In this document: piece after piece, positions 1 through 18,900 of the stretch
Layout: the number at the start of each line of letters is the position of its first letter
Numbering within the stretch: the first letter of the stretch is position 1
Source: Enoplosus armatus
Taxonomy: Eukaryota; Chordata; Actinopteri; Centrarchiformes; Enoplosidae
Direction: 5' to 3'
NCBI RefSeq assembly: GCF_043641665.1
Contig: NC_092189.1
Span: 8,759,333-8,823,332, forward strand
Length of the DNA: 64,000 bases
Position numbers and translations under genes: made by a program
The notes under the pieces: generated by a model
Database searches by the model: none
Told to the model about the DNA's origin: nothing
Seen by the model: the letters and a program-made list of their open reading frames with translations, nothing else

Positions 1-264
1 TGCAGTGTCACCAGAGGCAGTAGCTGTTGTAGCCTGGCTCATTCATCCTTTCAGGCCTTTGTGCTTTTTAATTAACCACTGGACTGTAAACTAGAGCTGT
101 GCCCCCTTTCCATGCTGCATACTAATTCTAAGCTGACTATGTAGTTTACACAGGAGAAATGACTAAATTAAATATATTCCATAAAAGTCTGTATGAATAC
201 TAAATCCAATAGATCTTTCTTTTGCAGGTCATGATTTAGGTTTAGGTTTGATTCAGGTTCAGTG

Positions 265-396
265 GTTGTGAATGCTTGTGTGCCTGTATGTGTCAGCCCC
301 GTGATTAACTGGCGACCTGTCCGAAATCAGCTGGGATCGGCTTCAGCGCCCCCGCGACCCTCTAAAGGACAAGCTTGTATAACTGATGGATGGATT
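265..396 (+). repeat. Dispersed teleost repeat, 3' tail ending in GATG/GATGGATGG
   Basis: The segment reads like the tail of a very common fish interspersed repeat. It has a core around CTGGCGACCTGTCC, then CAGCTGGGATCGGCTTCAGC and CCCCCGCGACCC, then a short ATGGATGGA run. That ending is typical of the 3' end of a non-LTR retrotransposon. The class is from memory and the copy is diverged. Confidence 0.65.
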
Positions 397-1111
397 TGAA
401 AATGTACATTTTAAATGTAAATGTTGAAATAGAAAATTAAAAAAATAGATTAAATCAAATTACACATGAAATATGATACAATTTTCAATTACATTTTAAA
501 TCAAATACAAATTGAAATAATACAATTAAATTAAATTAAATTTAAATGGACATTTAGCAAATACTCTATGGGTAATCTGTTGACAGCAAAGAACTCAGCT
601 TTATTTATTTATTTAATTGGGTGATTGTTTAATGTACACTGTTGATCTGAAGAGCGCGTGTTTGGTTTGAGGAATAATTCTCACTGACAGCTGAGATTCT
701 TTTAAGTTCATCGGCTCTGCTAAACACTGTGTGCAAACTGCCAACTCAGCCAATTTCAAAATGCGCTTTTAAAAGTTCATTATTGTTGCATTTTTCCAAA
801 ACCCAAATTACGCCCACTATAACTGATAATGAATATCAACGATCTGACTCTGAGCAGACTGTCGGGTTTTAAATGACTCCCTGTTGGCACTTTACTTGAC
901 AGCTTTGTGAGTGATGTTGGATCTCCTGCTGTGATTCCACAGAGCTCAGCCCGGCTGAGACAAAGTCCAGTACCAGTTACACACACGCACACTCACAGAT
1001 GTTAAGGCAACAGATTATTAAAACAGCCATCTCTCTTTTTACGTCCAAATCATATCTGCAATTGACTCATCAGAGAAAACAAGGTGGAAACAGGGCGTGC
1101 AAACATACACA

Positions 1112-1138
1112 AACACACACACACACACACACACACAC
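1112..1138 (+). repeat. (CA)n microsatellite in flt4 intron
   Basis: A near-pure CA dinucleotide run lies about 55 bases upstream of the exon acceptor at 1193. A TG run follows at about 1170-1184. Together they could pair as a small hairpin next to the 3' splice site; that is inference. Confidence 0.9.
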
Positions 1139-1193
1139 CTGTACGCAGGGTTATGATGTATGTGTGGCCATGTGTGTGTGTGTGTATCCACAG

Positions 1194-5012
<3,819 letters not shown>

Positions 5013-5390
5013 TCTTCCCAAAGATGCAGCCCGAGAGAACGGAGAGGGTTGTGGACAGCTCGGGTCGAGGCAGGCGTGTAGTCTTTAGTAACATCCCACT
5101 TCTGACATGTAACTAGTCATTTATTAATGGAGATAAGGTTATAGATCCTTATGACCGGAGCTGAATCCCTCCTCTCTCCTCTGGGGCCGCTGCCTCAACA
5201 AACGGACTGAGATATATGTGCCTGAAGTTCCTCTAATAAGCCACTGGGTGGCAGCATTATGACAAAAACCAACCCTAAGTATTGTCTATTCTCACATTTA
5301 TATTTTTATCTTTTATATACAGAGTATTCTTCCTTTATTTGTACAAATTATGACTCATATGGGAAGAATTAAAGACATTTATCTTCTTCT
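5013..5390 (+). other. flt4: flt4 3' UTR with ATTAAA poly(A) signal
   Basis: Non-coding sequence after the TAA at 5010-5012. An ATTAAA hexamer at 5368-5373 is the first plausible poly(A) signal on the plus strand, so cleavage is expected near 5390. The end point is inferred. Confidence 0.6.
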
Positions 5391-7563
<2,173 letters not shown>

Positions 7564-10464
7564 TCATGACATTTTTCCTATCTGGATCTTCTTCCAGGCC
7601 TCTGACGCAGTGAATATACAGGAGTCGATGATTCCCGCGACTGTGAACGTGCCGCCAACGATGGCACAGATCTATAGAAAAACAAGTCACTCTGTCAGTC
7701 TCACGATTTAAAAGCTTTGACATTTTATTCTCTGGTTAAAAATGGCTCGCTATCGTAAATTCTGAAAGTGCTGGAATCCAGCAAAGAGCCCTGCTGCAGC
7801 TTGACTCACAGTCCTAAGCCATGACTCATAATCACACTATAAGCACAGTCATACCCCGCCCATGCCTTAAGTCATGATAAACCTAAACAACACAAAAGAC
7901 AAATAACGGTGCAGCTCATCAGCCAGGAAGCCAATTTAATCCTGACCGCATTATCAGTCAGCAGGAAGCTTTCCTGACCAAGTGGTACAGGCGGTGCCAA
8001 AATTCCTCAACTGAGAAGGTCAGGTGGGGAGTGGAAGCAGAGAACGATGAAGGGAATTCAGGAAGTCAAAGGAATAGTTTTTGGTACAGATTAAACATAA
8101 TGTTTAACGTTTTCTATCAAGAAAGAGCTCAAAAGACCTCTTATGGGACATATTATAAGTTGTTATGGGGAACATGTTAGCTAACAGTTGCCTTTTTACA
8201 CATCATGTAAGTCCAATATTAACTCTCCTTTTAGTTGTTTTGGTCTCCACCAACTCCTGAGGGAAACATCTGGCTCTCTAAATGCTCCACTATGTTCACC
8301 AGCTAGTCGCTAACTTTGTTTGATTGCTGTTTGGTGCTGGGCAGGTAGCATACAGTGGGTTTATCAGAGCGCTTTTTGCTGAAATCAGCTGCCTGCTGGT
8401 GAAAACAGGGTTGATGAGAGCATCTAGAGTGAACAAAAAGAGTAAAATTGTGGGCCGTAAAAACCAAAACAATTAGCTGAAAGATACTAAAAAGCTTTAC
8501 AGTGGCTATATATTCCCATAGGAGTTGGTAGAACCAAACCTGAGATGAAAGAGTGTGAATATTGGACTTTCGCCAGGTGGACTGAGACACCAAAGTCCAA
8601 ATGAATGCTAATGTTTCTCCGTACATGCTGGATGTTTAAATAGTAAAAAAACTGTTTGCTAACAAGTTCACCATATCAACTTTAATGGTTAGAACAATGT
8701 CAGTGTTGTACCACAGCTTGTTTCCGCTGCCCCTAAGCGGCAAAAAATCAGTTATTGCAACTTTATGATTTATGTCTATGACCTAAACATCACAATGTTC
8801 AGTGTATTTGAGACCTTTAAAGACATTTAATTAATTTCATTTCATTCATTTAATGCATTTTAAGACTTTTGGACAAAGAGTTTTTGTTGAGGCAAATCCC
8901 AGTAGAATTTACTCACTGTTGTGATGAAGCGGTAGAAGGGCTGTCTTCTCTCTGTGTACTTGACTGTGATCGGACTGAGGTCGTATCGGAACCAGATGGC
9001 CGGGATGATCCTGCCCGTGTGGCTGTAAGCAACATATTCCTGTGTGAGATGGGGGGGGGAAGAGCGTTACAGGTTTTAATGGGTTCTGGAGCTGCGCCTG
9101 GCGTGAGGAAATCGATTTAAAAATCGGCATCAAAATCAATAGAGAGGAATCATTCTTATCTCTAGTGGCGGCAACGGTGTTTATGAGTCATTACAGAATT
9201 GGTTTCGGATAAAGTCACTCAAGAGTCATGAATGATTCAGTTAAAATGAATCTTGGCTGAATAAAACTGATGAAGTGAGCGGGAGGAGGCTACAGTGTGT
9301 TGGGAGTTACTGTTAAGTGATGACATGAATATCAGTGAGTTTATATAAATCACACTTCTGCAAAAATCCATCCTAATTCACCTAAAGTATAAATTTGACA
9401 GTATTAATAAAATAGACACAAAACAGTTGCTGCTGCACTCCATGCAGTGATGCGTGCCTCAGCTGGACCTGTATTTATGCTCTGGCAATGAGATTTTGGA
9501 ATACTCTTCACCGGCCCTCATCCTCCTCACTTCACAGCCGACCTGCACTGTTATTACTCCAAACTTCAAAACCCAGCTGTCAGTCAACACAGTTCTTGGA
9601 AGTGTGTTTATGGTTTGTTGACATCGAGGGAGCGTTTCCAGTCACAAGGGCCGAGCTTTCACTTCCAGGTGAGTGCACAAGTGAACACGGTGAATACATG
9701 CTCTGGCCATATGTCAGGATGCTTCCATGACAAGTGCAAAAACAACACATGACACGGAGGTATAATCGAAAAAGAAAGAAGAAGAAGAAGAAGAAGAAGG
9801 GAAGGAAAAGCACCTTGTTGGCTACCGTGTACTGGTAGGAGAACCTCTGTTTGCCTGACAGGTCTTCATACACTGTTGGAACGATCTTCAGTATGTAGTC
9901 ATGTGAAGCCAGAGCTGCAAGAGAAAAAGTTATTTTAAGTTTTTTTTTTTTTAAATGCCTCTTCAGTGGCCAAAAATGGATGTAGTTTTGTTAATAATGA
10001 CGCAATTGGCTGAAGCCTCTCCATCTGAGATGCAGTGTCAGCTACGTGAATCAAGTTTCCGCTCAGTTCGACAGACGTCCACTAGGTGTCTCATTTCATT
10101 GCATCGCTCTATGTCAGCAGGCAGCCTTACATGAATGTGGTCGTGATGAGTGCATGTGCGGCGTGCATACGTACGATTAGATGACAGCCTGTCAGCCCCT
10201 CCTAACGCATTGAAGGCCCCTTGTACTTTTTGTACCTGCGTGACAAAAGAGAGAAAAGAGATCTGTGTTTAGAAGACGATACTGTAGATCGTATCTGTGT
10301 CCATTTATTTTCCCCCCGGGTGTGTTCAAGTGTGTGTCCTCACCTGGAGCTTTTCTCCAAAGGCCAGCTTGTGGATGGTGTGGGTCATGTCAGGGCTTTG
10401 GGGCTGCGCTGTAGCACTGTGTGTGGACACGTGGAAGTTTCCTGGTACCTGAAGACACACAGAC

Positions 10465-10501
<37 letters not shown>

Positions 10502-12915
10502 GCTAGGTAAGGTTGTGTCAGTAACAGGCACCTGCAACACATTTAGTTAACTAATGACCAAGTCTGAACACACACGCGCAGTTGGTTGGAAACTAAATGG
10601 TCCTTGCCTCCGGAAGAAAAAATCTAACCACTTTAACACGTTTCACATATTTCCAAATATTCCACAAGCAAGAGTGTTAAATGTACAACTGCTGAGTTAA
10701 TCATTTTAAAACGCACTGGAAAGTCTGACGCACAAGATGGTGGCAGGATAAACATGGCTTCACAGGGCCCAGACTAAACCGTCAGATGTAACTGAAGCCG
10801 ATCCCGGCGCTCTTCCATTTAACATAACTCAATTTAGAGTGGAGGGGGAAGCAGGTCGGCCTCATTTTGTGTCTCAGGCAGGGGCTCACGCTCTAACTCC
10901 AAGACAAATAAACAACATATCGTCCAAGAGCTCATGTCCCACAAAATATTAGGCCTCTTATTCGATCCATCATAATGTAATTACTGAGCACAAAAAAAGC
11001 AGACTTTTGCCTTTCTCTGAAGGTGATCAGCCACATAAAAAACATACTGTGCCTTACTTTGTTGATGGCGAACTCTCCCTCAAAGCGACAACCATCACCC
11101 TGGTTGAGAGGGACCTTCATCGAGTTGTCTATGTGACCGACCTCGTGGCGGCCCATCTCGTCCTGGATGTCCAAACCCACCACTGAAACAACAAGAGACA
11201 TGGAGAGAATTAACATACATCATGAACAAGAAAGAACATGAACCAAAAGATTACACAGTTTCCTCTGCTGCTTCTACTGTTGAGACAATTCTTCAAACAA
11301 TAGAAATTAATCAACAACAATTTTGATGATTGAAGAATCTCTTAAATCATTTGATAAGCAAAAATATCAAACGAGGGCTACAACTAACACTTTTCTCATT
11401 ATTGATTAATCTATATTTTTTTAATTAATTGATTAGTTTTAGTGAGTAGTTTAGTCTGAAAAATGTCTTCTTACACACAGAAAAATAGCAAATCCTCACA
11501 TTTGAGAAGCAGGAACCAGAGAATGTTTTAAAAGTTTTCTAAATACAAAACACCAAAAAAATACCAAACATTTGCTGATTTTCTCTGTTTTGAATGATAA
11601 TCTTGATCTTTGATTTGGTCTATTGAGTTCAATAAAATAAAAAATTGAAAACGTGAAATGATAAGTGCTCTCACAGCCACAACATTATGAATAAATGTCA
11701 AAACAAACATCATTAGAAGTTGAAAATCTTTCGGTTTCAGACAGAACAGGTTATTTGAAGACGTCACCACCTTGTGACATCTTCTAGAAGGCATCTCTCC
11801 AGAAATTCTGATTATCACTGCAATGTAACTCTCAGAGTAAACACACAAAGTCCAAACAGACCACCTATCCTGCCCGGTCGCCCTCTCTCCGTCTGTGTTT
11901 TTCCATCTAGACTTCACTGACCCCCCCCCCCCCCCACCCCACCCCACACTGGCAGTGGCCTATTTTCAGAGCCTGCCTGTGCTGTGTGTTGGCCAGCACT
12001 GCTGCAGAGAGGGACGTCTGCCGGATCTGTGCTAAAACCTCCACATGCCGTGTGTCTGACCTTTGACATTCAAGACAAGTTCGACCCCCGCCCCCCCCCA
12101 TCTTAGTCTATCCAGATCTCAAAATACAGCGCACAAATATAAGTGCACTGTAAGTCTGCCACTGTGAGTGAGTCTGAGCTGGTGCTTTCTCCTTTTTAAG
12201 ACATTTAGAAGTGGAAGTGTCTTCATGTACAGTGGAAACGGGGGCGGGGGCGAAATTATTATAAGGTTATTACACGCACTTCTGCTTTTCCATGAAGTCA
12301 CAAATCAAGACCTGGCAACCCGTAAAGGTCAGTGGACGGAGACGGTGTTTAACTCTGGAGCGGCGCAGCAGAGCAGATAAATAGTTAAAAAAAAAAAAAA
12401 AGGGAGGGATGGAAATGCCAGCTCTTACACGATTAAATGATTTCTCCCTCCAAGTAAATCTGTAATGGATGGCAACCTGTTTGGAGGCCTGGAAAATAAG
12501 CTGATGTACAATATTAACTCGCAGGGAGAATGTCTGAGGAACATTGCTGCTCATTACATGCAGCTGCAGCGTGGTTAGACCAATGTGTTTGAGCTGGTAT
12601 TTAAGAGGGCCCCCACATTTCTACAAAAAAAAAAAAAAAAAAATCTGCAAATAAACAAAACCACCATGCACACAATCATCAAGAGCTTTAATTGGAAACA
12701 GCAGGAGGCAGGCCTTTGTTTAGCCATGCCATGAGTGAGCTCGTCACACATGGCCAACAGCTGTGCGTCCGCATGCCGAATCCTCTCTCGCAGAAATCTG
12801 GACTCCATTTTTCACACAAGCATTTAGTTGCTTTGCCATTTTTGGATATGGCTTAAATCCAATGGATGTGTGTTTTCTGTGCTGCCCCAAGCCTCGCCAA
12901 TGTGCGCATAGATGT

Positions 12916-12964
<49 letters not shown>

Positions 12965-15900
12965 TTTGTCATTGGGCATAGTTTCTGACGGGAGTCATGA
13001 GGAGCAAATAACCAGTGACTGCTCTCCATCTTGGCAAGCTCCAGCCGGCCTTGCCCACTCCTCTGACATCAAAGTGCAGCATGATGAGCCAACAGAGGCA
13101 ACTTTATGTCAAACTCAGATCACAGCTGAGAGATCAAACTGAGGCGACACAGGCCAAAAAGGCTAGGCGTATAATCCAGTGTTATCTAGGCGTGTGCCAC
13201 AACACAGCTGGGTAAACAAAGCATTATGTAGTTTTGAGTTCTACTTCTTTATCTAGGGCATCATTTATCTTTTGCCAATATGCCGCGTTAAATGATAGGG
13301 TAAGTACGATACTCTGATAAGAGTCTGATAAGGGGAAAAACAAACTGTGAAAAAGAAAACATACAAACAGGAAGTGTAATGCAAAGAAATTGAGAGTTGT
13401 ATATATGTGTATATTATGTATATACTCACAATCACAGTGTAAGTTTGGCAAACTGATGTTTAAACTCACTTCTATCTTCCCACCACTGTCTTTATCAGGA
13501 TCATCCACATACAGTTCATTTACGCTGTGAAGGACAGAAAAGAGAAAAGTGGTTAGATAAGCTCAAACCAAAACCAAAGTCATTTTGAGTTGTAAAAAAG
13601 ACTATTTTCTCCTCCCACAGCACGTCCTTTGCACACCACTTTAACAGTCGAGAATTCATCTTCTGCCAAATTGCAAGGAAAGAGCGTTTGTGTATCTGTC
13701 AGTGTAATTTCCTTCCTGTCCCAAGCCACCCCTTATTACACATCGCAGAGAGGCTGACGCATGCACAAAGTCAATTTCCTGTGAGAAAACCAACTCCATT
13801 CATTGGTTACAACACGGGCAGAGCAGAATATATCATAATGGGGGCATTGACATTCATGATTAAGTCCCTGTCTTGTATGTTTGAGACAGCAGGTTCTGTC
13901 CTTGTGTGCCAACAAAGGAACTGTCTCTAGATCAGTGTGTGTTTCAGCTACAGGATATTACAAGATGCACCATTTGATATTGCGATACCTACATTTCAGT
14001 GGCTATGAATCCCGTCAGCTCAGACAGGAACAGGAAGAGTATGAAGACACAGCAGAGGATGGAAACTGTGGGCAGAGAGGAAGAACGTTACAACGGATAC
14101 CTTGTTTAAACGGTCACTGTTGATCTTGCGCATGGTACTTCTTTTCACATTAATCTCAAATTACACCAGCATTTCAAGGGATGATGAAAACCAAATGAGC
14201 CGGACTGTTCCAGCCATTAGGAATGGCTGACATAAGGTATTGACATTAATGAAATCACAGCGGCCATAAAAAATCTCCCTGTATAGCTGTTTTACTGACA
14301 GTGTTAAGCCTGCCATTACGCAGGTTTTTAAAGACCCTCCTACCCTAATTACACATTAAATACTAGCACAACAGGCAGCCATTACAGCATATCTGCTTTG
14401 AGAGGTGAGCTCATGCTACGTAAGTCCTACAAACAGCTCATTTTAGGTTTCCTTAGACAAACTCACACACTAACAATCAGACCAAAAATGGCTCCTACAA
14501 AGATGCTTTAAGGATTTAAAAGCTAGACAGAAATTAGGAATATCAAAAAATAGTATTTTTGTTCAGTCTGAGCCAAAGTAAAGTCTGAGCTTAAAAGGAG
14601 AAGCGGCCAGGCTGTCTGTTTCACTTCATTTGTCAAACTAATCAGCCAAAGGCTCATATCAAACGCTGTCATGTTTTTACTAAGATAAAAATGGAAGGAA
14701 CTGATCTGTGTCTGCGCAACTGTGGTCTATCCGGTGTGGTGAGAGCCACGGTCAGAAAGCTCTCACTCAGAAGGTGAGGTGTGTTTACGTGGCAACTGTC
14801 TCCTAGGATCATACAGTCACATGACCTTGTGGTTGGCATGTCATCAGGGCCAAACCTGCGGCTAGTGGAGGCTTTACATAAGGTAATGTTTAACCAACAA
14901 ACAATAGGGAGTGTCGCTATGACACATAGGTCACCAATTCAGGTTCATCTAAAGACTTGTACAGTAATTCTTCCCGGACTTCAAAGGGCGCAATACTGGA
15001 AGGGGATTACTACAGAATAATAAGCTGCTACTGATTTAAACTTTAACAGGTCCGCAATGGAAATACTGACAAGCCAAATGATTTACAAAGGCTTCACATG
15101 AGTGGTTTTGTTTAAACCTGAGCTCATCCTTCCCAGTGCTCACACATGGGATGAGGGCTCAAAAGTTGCTTCATTCTGACGGAGATGAAGGTTTTTTCCC
15201 AGAGCTGTGACACAGAGAATCAGAGACAATTAACACCATGAATCAGTCACTGATATATGAAACTAGCCCTGCATATCTGTAATCAGATATTTGTTTTTGT
15301 TCTGTCCAACACAGCACGGACAAATGAGATTGAATGATCAGCACAGGCAGGACAAACAAATATTGTGACAAAAAATCAGTCAGACAGCAGATTGATATAT
15401 TGTGTCCAAAGCTACAACGGCTACAGAGGTACCGTTAACAGTAAATACCGTAAAAATACAAATTTAACTCAAAAGGAATGTGGGCCTAAAACAGAATAAC
15501 AAAAGCAGACGAGGTTAGATATTTGGCCTTTTGTGAAATCAAAATCAACCCAATGCCCTCACCCCTAGACAGTGGATGGAGACAGGAAGGGTGTTCACTG
15601 TGTACAGGAAGAACTTCCATCCATTTCCTCATGGGTGGAAACTGTGCATATATCTTTAGCAAATCCATTCTCTGTCTCCCTGTCATCCAGGAAGGTGTTT
15701 ATAACCTGTTATAAACTGTTCACTGCTCAATGACAGCACTGCTTACCCAATCTGTCATCAGGGTTGACATTTTGTTCTACCCTGCGCTGTCATCAGCTGA
15801 CCAATGAATAACCAATATTAGAAAATGACTGAGGAGCCAAAAATGTGTCATCAGGTCTTTTGTGTTCTGTCATGCAGTGAATAATCAATACAATCCCTGA

Positions 15901-18900
15901 TTACACAATGACTTAGGCCTATTGATGACAGGCAGGACAGCACATGACCTGACAGGAAAAGCATTTAGATTTCCACTGATGACTTCTCAGGTGCCCGTGG
16001 CGATGAAAGAGCATGATCATTAACATTCTTACCATACTAGTTGTGCTAAAACAGGTACTGCCGCGTGCTGACTGACTCGGGGTGTAGCTGCGACAAGCAG
16101 GTACATGAATTACAGCTGTCAACTCCTCCCCTTCCTAAACTGGTTCTCGATACATCCACCTCCCTAACCCTTTCTATTTACCTTCTAATGAAAAGCAAGG
16201 TAAGCTAAATGCTACCTCCGGAGTCCTGCTCGGATTACAATGCTATTAGTTATTGCCATTTGAGAGCAGACAGTATAGACATCAAAATGGGATAGAAGAC
16301 GTACCTATCAGTTGAAAAAAATACAAACTAAAGGTTCCCTAATAATCTAAAAAGTCTGTTTGTGTTACTGATTGTGTTTTCACTCTGAAAAAACCCCAAA
16401 ACAACCTAACTTTCAACACATTTCACAGACATTAAAACAAAACCTATTAATGGTAAATCAGCTAGTGAAATTGATGAAACGTTTATTATGAAAAAGGAAT
16501 AGTTTGACATCTTGGGTATGCACTTATTTGCTTTCTTGCCAAGAGTCATGTCTGTATGCTGAATATGAGGCTAGAGATAGCAGGTGATTAGCATAGCTAG
16601 CCTGGCTCTATTATAGGACAACAAATTCAGCTAACCAGCACCTTTAAGACTCACTAACGTGTTCTATGTCATTTGTTTATTCCATACAAGACCAAACCGT
16701 AAAAACGACATGTTGTGTTTTAATACGAGCCTAGAGCAAATAACCAGTTAGCTGAGCTTAGCAAAAAATTGAAAACAGCGAGCTTGGCTCTGTCCTAACA
16801 TAATTCGACCACCAGTACCTCTAATGCTCACTAATTAACACATTACAGCTTGTTTGTTTAATCCGTAAAAAAAAACTACGTATAAATCAACAACAAAACT
16901 ACAACTTATCATTTCTACACTTTGGTTTGGTGTTAATTTTGTTACCTTCAGAAAAAAAAAACAGGCTAGCTGTTTCCTCCTGTTTTCAGTCTTTGTGCTA
17001 AGCTAAGCTAAGCGTCTACTGGCAGTAGTTTCATATTCTATGTACAGACATGAGAGCAGTATCAGTCTGTCCAGCAAGAAACCAAATAAGTGTGACTGAA
17101 TGAGAAATATTGTACATTTATTGTACCATATTTGTTGCAAATATGGTACAATACATTTACAATATTTCACGTGTTATGCATATGTGGACAACTGTACGTC
17201 TAAAAACTTGACTAAACAAAAAATCAAAATAAAAAAAAACAGGCTCATAATTTTGTCCTGTTGTGTGTGACGGAGTACTCACTGAAAGCTCCTGTGTACG
17301 TAGGCTGCGTGAGATCTTTTGGCACTTTCCTGTAGATATCGAATCTGAGGAGAGAAGAGAAGAAAGGGAAACAAAAAAAAAAAGGGAAAGGGGAGTGAGA
17401 AAATGTAAACACTACGTGCTGAGAAAAGAAGCACATTCTGTACCCATAAGACTGTGCGATATTACAGAAGAGTGGTGGAATGTTAGCTCTGGACCACCGC
17501 CATTACACACAACAGGTCCAGACAGCCAGCCGCAACACACACACACACACACACACACACTTTTTACAGGGTTACATCCTTTGAATGTGTGCTCTGTAAT
17601 TCTGACCTGACCTCAACATACACACAGGAAAACACAAACACACCAATGAAAAGAGACACTTGAAATTACATGACGTTACATGACAATTATATACAATAAT
17701 ACCAGCGGTGAAGGATTCAGTCTGGCAGCTTCTGACTGGAGATTTATTCTCATGTAAATCTACATATTTTCAGAAAGAATAGATGAATAGTGCGTGAATC
17801 AGAAGCAGAGGAGGGTCACCATACCACCTGACACAATCAATTCTCCTCTTGTGAAATACTGTTGTTGCCTATTTGGGGAGCTGAGAAGGGGGAAATAAAT
17901 CTGCTGCTCAACACCGAAACTATTTCAGTTTGTGAGTTCTTGTCCTTTTTGGGCAGTGAAACATTTTCGACCCCAAACTCCCATCGCTGACTGCGCAAAC
18001 CCCACCCACTCGCTTCTCTCATCTCCCCTCTCACTCTCCGTCCTCATCTCCTTCCAAAAACACACACATCTGTTCGCATTTCTTCCACCGAGAGAGCTGC
18101 CAGTGAAAGAATCACAGCTGATGCAATGCAGGGCGGGGGAGGAAGTGGGAGGGAGGGCTTCCTGTCCAGCCCCGACCCTGCCGCTTCGCTTGTTTTGCCT
18201 CAGCTCCTGCCTGCTTTCACTCCTTTGTTTTTATCTACAAGCACAAGGACCCCTGGACCCTTAACAGCCAGCTTCCCACCGTCTCTGATCCACATCCATC
18301 TATAACTTCCTGTAGCCATGTCTCTTTAGTATTAGATCACTGTGTGCTAATAGCCGGCCTTGCAGGATATATAGGGCAGACAGCATAGAGAGGGGCTGGG
18401 CAGGGGAGCTCAGGGAAGGGGTCGCTCTGTATCAGGTTCAGAATAACTTCTAGAGTAACACACTTCCTGAATGTTAAGCTGTAATGTGCAGAGGGAGGGT
18501 CTCTTTCCTCACGTCCTCTCCACCCAGCCACAGTACTGACCTCCTGAGACCACCAGACAGGTGGAGCAGAGTGATGTACACCATTGTCACGAGAAAGTCT
18601 AGTTTTGATTATCATCCTTCTGACTTCAGTTTAAGGATTAAATGTTCCCCCTGTGGGTTCCCCTGTGAGGAAAACATACGACCCATGTTGTTCGGGAAAG
18701 TTTTGTCAACTCTCCTCGTTGTGGTCACAACGGTCAGAATAGAAACAAGAACTTAAGTTCTTGAAAAGTTGGCATATTCGGGAGTTACTGAACGGCAACT
18801 ATATGTAATACTGTGGGAAGGGTTTATCTGTATCACAGAGAGACCACTGAGCTTTTATTACAAATATATGACTACTCACACTATGTACAAATATATGATA

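Larger units (their letters stand above)
1..1193 (+). other. flt4: flt4 intron, 3' part (no exon seen)
   Basis: This stretch lies upstream of the first visible flt4 exon and ends in a TG-rich tract and an AG acceptor at 1192-1193. I found no sequence for the preceding kinase exon (the residues just before the catalytic loop), so that exon is left of the window. The intron holds a dispersed-repeat tail at about 265-396 and a CA repeat near 1112-1138. Confidence 0.75.
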
